Of a stretch of DNA of 64,000 nucleotides, positions 1-64,000 are shown in pieces. The position numbers were made by a program, and so were the translations under genes. The DNA is from Elysia chlorotica (Eukaryota > Mollusca > Gastropoda > Plakobranchidae). The notes beneath the pieces were generated by a model. That model ran no database searches, was not told where the DNA came from, and worked only from the letters and a program-made list of their open reading frames with translations. Position 1 is the first letter of the stretch; every line of letters starts with the position of its first letter. Location of the stretch: positions 432,417-496,416 of the forward strand of contig RQTK01000303.1 in assembly GCA_003991915.1 (NCBI GenBank). The letters are read 5' to 3'.

Positions 1-1805
1 GGTGTATTGAGCTGTACTTTAGGGGGTCAAAGAGGCAAACAAGCAGTGATTTTTTTAAAATTACACAATTGAACCCCTACAAAGTTCAGGGTGAAATATA
101 GAATGTTTATAAGTTGGGAACATTTACGCGTGTGTACTGTAAAGAGATTTGAAATTAAATAAATTTTATAATATGTGTGTCGGTTCGGGGCACTTTTATG
201 GTTATAATTTTTCTGCAAAATTCAGGTTTTCAGTGCCATGCCTGGTCCAGCTGCAATTACTCTATCTCTTGTAATCTACAAGATTTCTCATTAAATCACT
301 TTGACCGGCTTTGAAGTCCTGCTACGTCGCTGCGCGTTCAACACCGCCGTACTTTTCAGTTTCTACTCTCCAGAGGCCAATAATGTTGAACGAATGCACT
401 TAGCAGGAACACAGACAATTGTGAGATCCACATAACGCCACTAAGAGGATTGTATCGCTATTCATTATTTAGATCAAGCTTCAGGCCGCCGAGGGTTCCG
501 TGGAAATTCGCACATCAGCTCGTTCTATGTGGCTTAGACTGCCAAACACTTTTCCCCTTCTGAAAGGCTTTGGGGATTCTTAATAGCGCACATCTGCATT
601 GTTCAATATTCATAGTTTTTGGATACGCGGAATATATTGTGGGATTTACACAGATTTTTATTATAGAGACATAAGGTTGGAGAGCCGAAGAGAGGAGTAA
701 AGTCTAAAATAAAACTCATTTTCATCTCAGCTATCTTTCTCATCAACCTTGACATCTATGCAGCAGTCTGTTGTTTTTGTTTTTGTTTTTTTTGTCAGCA
801 CTTTGTTCAGACAGAGGTGTTTTGCACGTATAGGCCATATTTCAATGTTTCATATTATATGTATACAAAATTATGTAGGTGTATTCATTTAATAAGTAGC
901 TAACAATTCGAACTACCGCTTATATGGTATTAATACTTCTGTTAATTATTTACTCTGGCTTACTGAAATTGAAAAAAAAAGTTGATAAAAATTGAATTAA
1001 AAATAAATAAATAAAAAATCTCGTTTATCGGTATATTTTTGCGAGCCTGGTTATATAATCGAATTTTCCAACACAAATTATAGAGTTGGTTTGGTCAAAA
1101 CTCAACCAGCATTCTAAGCCCATCCCTCTCTTTTCGAAAAAAAAAAAAAAAAAAAAAAAAAATAAAAAAAATATTATATGAGGCAAAATAAATGAAAAAA
1201 TTCAGGGAAATCATGTAAGTGGACTTTATATATATTTTAACTCAGATAATTAAGCAATTTAATATTCAGTAATAATTATAATGTATCATTCTGATTTAAA
1301 CGCTTAGAGTGTATCAAAGGTGCACTTCAAAAACAGAAAACTTGAAAAGATTGGCTCTTCTTAGCGGTTCTTAGTTCTGTTTGGCCTTTGCAACCTTTTC
1401 CTGTGTGTTTTCCTTCTCGCCATGACTTTTTAAATTTAATTTAAACATTTTCCAATGTGAAGATTCCGAATTGTCTAGCCATTTGTTCCTCATGTTAGCT
1501 TTCCGTTCGAAAGTTCATTTTAAATCATGAATTTTTCACTTTTTACTTATGCACATTTTCGCCATAAAAATGATCATATCTATTTTTGTTATTGTTTGTA
1601 AGGACTGAGTAATCGCTGAGGATACCAAAAAGTGCAACCTTTCCATCTACGTCAAATTTAAACTCGCTTTTCGTTTGAATATACTCGGAGACAAACACCC
1701 AACAACCCCTTAAACCTTCCAGAAAGAAAAAGGTCTATTTAACTTCTATATTTTGTACTTTTTTAAGTCAAGCGTTTGAGGCACGGGTTTAGCAGAGTAA
1801 GGAAA

Positions 1806-2046
1806 GAAATAGAGAGAGAGAGAAAGAGAAAAAAAACAGACATACAGACAGGCAGACAGGCAGGCAGACAGAGACATGGAGACGAAGACAGAGACAGAAA
1901 GAGACAGATATAAGAATGCAGACAGAAGGTGTGAGATGGAGACAAACAGACAGAGACAGACAGACACAGAGAGAGGCAGACAACAGACACACACCAATAC
2001 AGAGACCGAGTGACAGAACGAACGACCAGATAGAAAAAGAGAGAGT
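1806..2046. repeat. GA / CAGA purine-rich microsatellite
   Basis: Imperfect runs of GA followed by GACA/CAGA units on the + strand. The leucine/serine-rich open frames on the opposite strand are a by-product of this repeat. Confidence 0.9.
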
Positions 2047-3104
2047 AGATTTAATGCATACTTTATTATGATCAAGCTCTTGACGAGTGAAACTTGACTG
2101 GCCTATTAAAAAATCAGATAATTTATAACCTGATCCTCATGACCTACAGTACTATTAACCTGACCATAACAGATGACTTTGTGAAATCTACTCTGGGAAA
2201 AATAGTAATATTTGTAAAAAAAAGAAGAAGAAGCTAGACGATTATGGTTAAATTTTTACGAAACTTGAGCCTGTTTTCAAAATTGTTGACGACTTGAAAG
2301 TGAAAAGTACATGTACTTTTATATACTTAAAATGATTACATTTTCTCACTGTTTTGTTTTCTGCCTTTTCTATTTTATTTTTCCTTGTTATCGTTTTAGT
2401 TCTGTTGTGAAAGGTATTCGTTGATCAGAGAACGAGTAGATTTCATAGTTAGAAAGTAGAGGATAGTACGACTTATGCCTGAAAACTCCTACGCTTTGCC
2501 ATTCAGAGGCAAAGCAGGCCTGATACTAAAACTTCTGTCTCAGCTGATCACAGATTTCTGCAACCGATCCAACCATGGAAGGCCCTGAGCTACATTTTCC
2601 ACAATACTTCACTACTTTCATTTGATCACTTATTTATGTTTTGTCTGGGTATTGTTAAGAACTTGACACTGTTCCAACGATTTTCCATTCATGTTAGGAC
2701 TGGTGCGGTGGGATACAATCCACACAAACACTAAATAACTCAAGGAGATATCAAATCCACGACATCCTAACAGTCTGTCCAACGCTGTTGATTTTCTGGT
2801 GTTTTCTTTCCCTGTTTTTTGGTGTGAGACATCTGCGTTTTTATGTTATCTCAATACCATCGCATGGCAACTCTTACTACGCTTGTGCAGTCACGATAGG
2901 ATGTAAGGCAATAACAAGCAAGGACAGCGACAGCAGCTATCATCTTACTGTCGTAAGTCTCACTCGGGGAAAATTATAAGCAGAAAGATAAAAACACTAA
3001 TCGTTCACACAGACGAGGTGAACGATACAGTTATACAGGCCCGTCTCTTACAAAGAAATCCAGTTTGAGCTAAAACGCTGCTGAAGACATGAAACAATAT
3101 GTTG

Positions 3105-3255
3105 TTGATGTTGGGTTGGTTTAACGTCCAACAGCAGCACTATATGGGGTATATTGTGGACGGGCCCCAAGACGGACGTCTGATAATTTTATGTGCTGCC
3201 ACACACGAGACAGGGCGGGGATACCATGACTCATGTCTCAGACGGCATGAAACAA
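3105..3255 (-). mobile_element. SINE fragment (3' domain), minus orientation
   Basis: Read on the minus strand this contains GAGTCATGGTATCCCCGCCC, GTCTCGTGTGTGGCAGCACA, a TCAGACGT segment and the terminal TTGGACGTTAAACC. The same blocks in the same order occur at 5375-5535 and 60925-61075. No tRNA-like head is visible, so it is 5'-truncated. Confidence 0.7.
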
Positions 3256-4313
3256 TACGTTTTACTAGAAATTGAGATACTTTTTAGTACCTAAGGCTTT
3301 GTGAGAAGTGTTTAACTCTTTAAAATGTTTGTCATACTTTTTAAGAAAATTCAATAAATGTCCTGAGCCTATCAAACACTTAAGTATTTTAATAGCATTT
3401 GTATAAAAAAGTAAAATATCTTTGTCATAACTACATTGCACAATTGAATTACAAAAGAGGACTATGTAAACAGTTCATGCTGACAGGATTTTCCCAGTCG
3501 TTTACGTCAAACTTGACCATTTTCGTGATTTCATGGGAGAAAGCTGAATTAGGACATAATAAAAAATTTTTACATCGAAAAAAAAAAATAACATTGGCAC
3601 TCTGGTGGTGAGTAGGAGTATACATTATTATAAGCAGAGTGAAATTTCACTCTTCTCTATTGTATGGTTTATTTTGTGTTTTGAATACTATTGGCATTAT
3701 GGAGAACTCTCTTTTCTCTTTTTACCACACTAGTAAAGCCTCTTTGAACCTCGAACGTCCTGCTCATCAGTTCAAAAAACTACTTACTGAGGAACTGACT
3801 GTTTAGAATGCAAGCCTTTCAAAAATTGTTATACTTTAAGGAGGGCTATCATAAGCGTCAGGTCTATTTTCATCATTAGACGAGCTAATTAAGACATTCC
3901 CAAACCTGGTACATCGATAAAACCATTAAGTATTTTTTATTTTAACACATCACTTTGGATTGTATTCTATATGTCTTTATCAAACCTGAGTCAATGATCA
4001 CAAAATTAGTGCCTGAACGAACTTATACATTTGTTCTGTCCAGATATATCTCTCCTTTATAGACCTATAGAATACAAAGCATACCTTTATTTGTGTAACC
4101 TCTCCATGTTTTTATATAATTATAATCAACGTTTTCTCTTTGTTTTCAGTTATACCGTCAACTTAAGAATTTGGCGTTGTCGAAAATTTTGTTTATTAAG
4201 TTTCCTTCATGGCATAGCACAAAAATTACGATCGTCATATGTTGAATTTGAAATGTGACATTCTTTGATGAAAATTAAAAGTCTCAAAAATTATTTTTCT
4301 GTCTTTTTTTCAG

Positions 4314-57880
<53,567 letters not shown>

Positions 57881-58299
57881 CCTACTCAAGTCGTCCATAT
57901 AACAAGATAAGGAAAAGTATTAACCTCTTGAATCCATTGCTGATTGAAACAGCTAATGTTGTGGGAGAGTTTCTTCTTCAGATAGATTTGAGAAAGGTAA
58001 TTCTGATTTAGGCATCGTGACACCGAAGCTAAAGGAGATTCCCACATTGAAAGCCATTTAAGCTAAGGTGCCAGATATCAAAGGATCAACGGTGTGTCCT
58101 TTACCGTTACACGAAGTAGGTCCGACAGTCAGGGTATTTTGGTGGTCTCATAACCATTGATTGATACAAACAGTATCCTTATAATTGCTTCTCTTGAAAC
58201 CCAGAATCGATGGGATATTTTCAATATTGTTAAGGTGAGTATGTGGAACCGAACAAAAAGAGGAGATAGACTCCATGTCTCTTATTTTAGCACCAATAG

Positions 58300-58465
58300 C
58301 TGTTCGCGGGGACAAGGGCAGAGTGCGCGTCTTCTAATCTCAAGGCTGCAGGTTCGATCCCCTTTCAGGTTTCCTGATTTCTCCCAACCGGTTGGGTCTG
58401 TGTCAAGGACGTAACCGACTAAGTCCGTGTATACCTTTCTGGGGTCCCGTCACTGTAGATCTTTT
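58300..58465 (+). mobile_element. tRNA-derived SINE
   Basis: The tRNA-like head GCTGTTCGCGGGGACAAGGG with B box GGTTCGATCCC (58351-58361), then CCGGTTGGGTCTGTGTCA and a diverged body ending GTCCCGTCACTG. The B box is the best preserved in the window. Confidence 0.75.
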
Positions 58466-60919
58466 TTTTTGAGAATCTAGAAGTTTGTAAACTGGGAGAG
58501 AACTTCGATTTCTAAGGCCGAAAATTATTTTAATTTGTAGTTGTTATGAGGGCGAATTTGATCTAGATATGATAACATATTTTCCTAAAAAAAGAAAAGA
58601 AATATATATATATATATATAATCTTTGTTCATATGTAATCTTTGTTCGCTTTAGTTTTACAGCGGGATCGTGATCTTTTTATAAAGTGCGGGTAGTGGAC
58701 CATAAAATGATGGAGCTTACAAAATAAGCGTATATCAGATCATGCAAGTTTTAAGTTGTGTGGGCCAGAGTACATATCCTTTGGTAGGATGTTATTGAGA
58801 GCCCGTGACCCTTGCTGAGCTTGATCAATTTTATTTATTATCTTGTTTGTTTCAAGTTCATAGCATACTTATTTTTTCTCAGCTTTTATATAATAACGCT
58901 CTCATATGATTGTTTTCTCTGTTTATCTTCTTCCATTTTAAATTAGATTATTAAAATAGCTAGTAACTTATTAATTTTATTTTACTAAAAAACCCAGCAT
59001 AATTACGCATAATGGACACACGTTTATGTAAAATCCTCACACTTATTTAAAGTAATTTTTTTTAATACCATAACTTTATAAGTGGAAACATGAAAAAGAG
59101 GAGGGAAAATGAATATAATTTTAAGCGCTCATGCTCTTTATGTTTTGTGGTCAAAATAGTTTAAAATGTTTTGAACAAATCAAATTTTACATATATATAC
59201 TTCGCATTTTGAATTTTTTGATATTGTTGAATGTTGTTTTTTCCTTGAGCATTCTTTTTTTATATTGAATGGAAAAAATGATTTATCAATATGAAACTTA
59301 TTTCAGAATTGAGAGCTGATATGTTACGTTGTTGTTGTTGTTTTTCCTCTGAAACCGAAATGTTATGAAACAATACTTATGTTGCGTAGTTTGGATGTAA
59401 GATCATCATTACGCTTGTTTTCAAACGATTTTTTTTATTTCATATGTACCTAAAATACTCTCACTTGTCAGGTATCTCTAGCTTGGACGGAAGTGTTAAA
59501 ATGTTTTCTCTACATTGCACTTAGATTTCAATTTTATTTTCTTCTACTTCATAATTTTTATGATAACAAATAAACTGAGGTTTGTTTTTTTAAACAGCAT
59601 TATTTTATTGTTATAAATTTTTTCACAGTCTTGTTATGAATATAAGATGTGTTGTTGAATAGTATTCGTTTAAGTTAATTATAACATGTTAATTATATCA
59701 TAACTTTCTGCATTAATTTCACGGAGCATTCCATTTGATTTTGAATAAAATCTAAGTCATAAAAACATTGGTAAAATAGTTTATCTAGCCCTGTCATACA
59801 AAGCTTACAAGATGAGTCCAAAACATGTTCCTTTTGAAGGATCTCTGTGTATTAATTTAAAAAATCTAGTAAATGATATTTAGTATTGATTTGGAAGAAA
59901 ACAGGATTTATAAAAAAGTAAACTATTACAAAGTCAGGAAATTGCCTTCCCCCCAAAAAAAACGTTATACCTCAGTTTTATATTATGGAATTTATTATTC
60001 ATTTAACAGGTGCTTATTTATTAATAAAAAAATTAATTAGTATTCAAATTTCATGCCTTTTGTGTTGTTAAATTTATGTATTCTAATTTATATTTACAAC
60101 ATATTTATTTTTCGTATGTTACAAAAATTATAAACGACCATCGTAATTGCTTACATGTCAATTCGTACCATAATGTGAAGCAGTTAAATGTATGAGCTGT
60201 CCCATTGGTAACATTTAGAACCAAAATTAATGGCTGTAATAGATATTATTAATTTATCATTCTAGAATTTTTAAATTGTTTTTTGTTTTGTTTTTAATAA
60301 AGAATTGTTCGTATTATAACATTGTTTATGGGTGTTTATAGGTTAGTTATTTTATTTTCAAAAACAAGTTTTTACTCATCATTTAGTACCAAAAAAGTTT
60401 TTTTTTAAATATCAAGCAAATGCTTTTGTCAAGCCAAATTTGTACTGAAATTTTTATACATGAGGTTTGCCACTTTTCACATTTTAAGATAATTTTTTTT
60501 ATGTTACTACAGGTATTTCTATTGTTATAAAATTTAAGTTGATTTTACTCTGTGTAACAGGACTCGGTTGTTGGTCTTATTTGTTTAGTATTCAACTCTA
60601 ACATGAATAGATTTTCAGAAGTCACGTTCTGTGAGTTTGCAGAGCACATGAGCAAGAATCTAACTCACGCTACTGTGATTGTTACAAAGTGTAAATAAGT
60701 ATTTAACCGAATCTATTTATCTGATGAACAGTGATAATTTTGCAAGAAAGTTAAGAGGTGGGCTTAAAACGAAGAAAAATGTTAACTTCAATACCTGAAA
60801 AAGAGGGAATTTCTCTCCCGCGTGAGATCTTCAATGTAGCCCTTTAATGGCTTCATGAAATTCCATTGAAACCAGCTGTGATCTCCCACGATCGGGAAAA
60901 AGTATTTGTTGGTGTTTAT

Positions 60920-61085
60920 CTTCTACTGGTTGGGTCGGTGCCAGCATAATGTGACAGGTTGAGACAGAAGTCCTGGTATCCCCGCACCGTCTCTGTGTGG
61001 CAGAACGTTAAGTTGTCAGACGTTAGTCTTGCGACTTGTCCGCGATGTTATCTTGTTGGGCGTTATGAAACCAATCAATTAACCA
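60920..61085 (+). mobile_element. SINE 3' domain
   Basis: GGTTGGGTCGGTGCCAGCAT, GGTTGAGACAGAAGTCCTGG, CCGTCTCTGTGTGGCAGAAC, TTGTCAGACGTTAGTCTTGC, CTTGTCCGCGATGTTATCTT and GTTGGGCGTTATGAAACC, the best example of the shared body. No tRNA head is visible upstream. Confidence 0.75.
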
Positions 61086-63911
61086 AACAACCAACTCGGT
61101 GCTTCATGATGACAAGTGTGACAATCACTAAGGCTATATGTACGCCACAAAGCTGGATCTGCCATCCGCTGTGTTTACGGGTTCCAGTTAAAAAGAAGAA
61201 AAGAAAAAAAGTGTATGCAGGTTTTTATTACAGCACTCATGAAAAAAATTATGGATTCATTTTGTTCTCTCAAAATTCAAAACGTTTGTAGAAAAAAAAG
61301 TAGAACAGGTCTGACCTAACAATATAATTATGTTATTGACCTTTCGAACTAATTATGAGTGTATTGACTTATGTCCAGCTGCCTTTTTTGTTAACATTAC
61401 ATAATTATTTCTTGAATACCTTTTTGCATTATTCAAGTCAGTGTCAGCGTTGTTATATTTTAACTTATTATATCGGTATCTTATGGTTTTGATACTTGAA
61501 CTACTCATGTCTCCTTCACTATTTTTTTTTTAGAGAAATAAGAAACAAAAATGTTGCATACGTTATATCATACCTGCATACGTGTAAATAAAAGAACCAT
61601 GTAGCATGTATAATTTTATATCTTAGGAAATAAATTTCAATATGTAACCGTTGCTCGCATCAGAGATAACAATGCAAAACATTTATTTGGCAGCTTGCAG
61701 GGCAACATAAATTGCAAATTGTAAACATGAGGTTTTAAAATGTGATATCCCCCAAGAGAAAAAAAATGGAGGACAGTTTGAAATCTTAAAATAGGGTTAA
61801 ATTAAGAGAAAAATAACATCCATAGGGATATGCCGATGATAAAATAATAGCTAATTCTGAAATGTTCATCAAATTGAACAACAATGAGCACCGCTGTATA
61901 TTTTCAGTCACTGAGTTGGCAGTGTAATTGTTAAGTGATTTAGTCAAAACAACTTAGAATAAGATAATAATAGTTCAAGAAAGATTTTTTTTTTTTTTGG
62001 ATTGTGTGTATAAAAATAATGCTTCCTTTCTAGTTTCTTACACTGATATTTGATAATAGCCATGGACAAGCAAATTAAACTTACCAAACCGCACCATACA
62101 TTTATACAAACCTTTTATGTTGTTTTGATAGTATACTATCTGTTGTTCTGTTTGAGTTACATGTCGTCTCAATGGAATTTGCGTCGTTCATGCAGCTTCT
62201 TTCAGAGCTAAAAATAGTCTAATGTTATCATCATCATCATCATCATCATCAAACAAACATCTTAAACAATGACAGTTCGGAAATTATTTGTATATCTTTT
62301 CTTGTGGGAGTAATAAATCTAAATCATGTTGTATTTGTTGTTGCTTGCTAATCATTTTCATCCCTTATGTGAGTATGAGTCATACACATATTTTGATAGA
62401 AACATTTTTTGTCATTTACCCATAACAATTTGATGTTGAAATCCAAGCGAAATAAACATTCAGTGAAATATATTCTTTGTTTCTCTTAGTGATGAAAATC
62501 AATGAACTTATAAGAAAAATGTATTCTCTTAAATTATTTATTTTTCTCAAATCAGAAACCACAGACAGAACCTTTTTTTTTTTTTAAATATGTCACTATT
62601 TACTATTTTTAGCTAATTATACATTTTAAAAATTTAAACATTTTAGAAAATTGTAAGTTTAGGTTTGTTCAATCAACTAGAAATTTTAGAAAACCTCAAA
62701 ATAAAATTGTTTTTACCTTTACTTTATAAAACAGATATTTTGAAGCCGTATTTTTTGTTTCTTGCATATATTGTTTAACAGATACATTGTAAATCAAGTC
62801 AGGATTTAAGCAAAAGGTTAACCATTCAAATCCAATGCTTTCCAGGAAAATGTCATAACAAGTAATTACAAAAAAAAAGTCCTTCCATAAAATGTGCAAT
62901 AAAAAAATCAGTTTTAATTAATGTCTTCAACTCTGGTGGCATTCTTTGGGCATATACTGGGTAGAGGTTTGACATTTCAGTAATGGACAAAAGCTGCTTG
63001 AGAAAATGATATGCAAAATTTTACATTCTTAAAGAAAACATTTTTTTCTGCTATTGTCAAGGCTTTTCACATATCCAAATCAAATCTGGAACACTGTTTT
63101 TATATTCTGCCATTTATCATTTCAAGTTTATTGACTTTTAGCTTCAAAAAACAGAAGTTAATCAATTCTTAAAATTATCAAATGTGCACCCTACAAAACA
63201 AATGTCAAAATAAACAAGAGATCAGTGACCAATAGCTTGTACATGTAATTTCCCCTGATAATATATAGATACAAGTGCATTCAGTTAAAATTAATGAATA
63301 AACTACATGATTAAAAATTAGACGTGTGCAGAAAAAAGCTAAAACTGAATTGGCAAAATCTCACAAAATAATTATAAACCAGTAACCTGTGTAGAATATA
63401 CATGACAAAAAGCTGTGTCTTTTCGTTTACAGAGGATGAATTTATCCCACACCAAGTTTTTATTTATTTTTATTATTTACATCAATAAATATAAATTTAA
63501 AAAATAAAGAATGTTAAGAGTCAGTAAAGAATACAAAACACTGTCATTTAACAGAGCTTAGTGCAAATCATGTTGATTACTTATTTCTACAAAACAATAT
63601 TCAAAATAGTGTATTTGAAGACCATGAAATTTTCGTTGTGGCACATAAAGTTTAAAATATTATAAAGTCTTAAATAGTATTCTGGAAAAACTCACTTCTA
63701 CCTCAGTCGTTTGTCTAAACAAGACCATTCATGCTCCTGAATTATATTGTTTGAGCAATTAGGAAAGGGATTTGATGATCGTCGATTTCTGAGTTATCAG
63801 ATGCACCAAGATTGCAAGACAATTGACATGTATTTTAAACTCATTTCTTGAAGGCAACCTGGAGGCATCTAAGATAATTATAAATTTTCTTTAAAAACAG
63901 AAACTTAAAAA

Positions 63912-63976
63912 TGAGAGAGAGAGACAGACAGAGACAGAGAGAGACAGAGAGAGAGAAAGACAGACAGACAGAGGGA
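63912..63976 (+). repeat. GA / CAGA microsatellite
   Basis: GAGA and GACAGACA units at the window end, the same type as at 1806-2046 and 27565-27772. Confidence 0.93.
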
Positions 63977-64000
63977 GGCTCTTTTTAACGCACTAATAAA

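Larger units (their letters stand above)
1..4313. other. Sequence upstream of first visible Pdfr exon
   Basis: AT-rich sequence with no convincing coding exon. I looked for a short ATG exon with a signal-peptide-like segment and a phase-0 donor before 4314 and found none I would defend. A somewhat GC-richer stretch (about 300-560) is not low complexity but has no open frame of note. Poly-A (1137-1162), a GA/CAGA purine array and an inverse SINE fragment are listed separately. Confidence 0.5.
57881..64000 (+). other. 3' UTR and downstream sequence, no second gene seen
   Basis: Very AT-rich sequence after the Pdfr stop. Candidate polyadenylation hexamers AATAAA occur at 59569, 60296 and 61587, but none can be chosen from sequence alone. 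Two SINE copies, an AT tract (58602-58621), a short ATC repeat (62226-62250) and a terminal GA/CAGA array are present. From about 61100 to 63900 I see no exon or RNA gene. Confidence 0.6.

Noticed and set aside
2788-2979. Open frame that looked like a signal-peptide first exon before 4314
   Set aside because: It begins at TTG, not ATG, and its apparent donor does not give a phase-0 junction with a plausible signal sequence.

Overview
The window is eukaryotic and almost certainly from a mollusc, most likely a gastropod (inference). It is AT-rich, full of long microsatellites, tRNA-derived SINEs, MITE-like elements and decayed non-LTR retrotransposons, and has small exons separated by large introns with canonical GT-AG borders. 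No bacterial-type gene organisation is present. Most open frames over 60 codons come from microsatellites or AT-rich intron sequence and are not genes.

One protein-coding gene spans nearly the whole window on the + strand, from a first visible exon at 4314 to a stop codon at 57880. I rebuilt 13 consecutive exons, plus one alternative, whose splice phases all agree. Together they encode a class B (secretin-family) GPCR. It has a six-cysteine hormone-binding ectodomain, seven transmembrane segments and a basic, serine-rich cytoplasmic tail. The TM2-TM7 motifs point to the pigment-dispersing factor (PDF) receptor group, whose molluscan ligand is known as cerebrin. The exon with the usual signal peptide and start codon was not found and probably lies upstream of 4314, or outside the window.

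Layout: 1-4313, upstream sequence with one SINE and a purine microsatellite; 4314-4349, a 36-nt micro-exon; 4350-12907, intron 1 with SINEs and a broken transposase-like gene; 12908-13022, the first ectodomain exon, followed 75 nt later by a giant GAA tract; 13023-37581, intron 2, about 24.5 kb, with many microsatellites, an assembly gap (21289-21402), an unexplained minus-strand hydrophobic ORF and a 1.9-kb tandem duplication (33792-37210); 37582-51636, ectodomain and 7TM exons, with three non-LTR retrotransposon relics in the introns; 51637-57880, the tail-encoding region; 57881-64000, 3' UTR or downstream sequence without a recognisable second gene.

The most interesting gene feature is a pair of phase 0-0 exons (53470-53562 and 55489-55629). 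Both fit directly after the end of TM7 and both begin with the same helix-8-like pattern, which suggests mutually exclusive C-terminal tails. A hAT-like MITE nested in a SINE lies upstream of the first, and a CU-repeat tract of nearly 300 nt lies upstream of the second. I found no evidence of a wholly new biological system. The leads worth testing are the alternative tails, the E404 substitution in TM7, the intronic GAA expansion and the repeat families.
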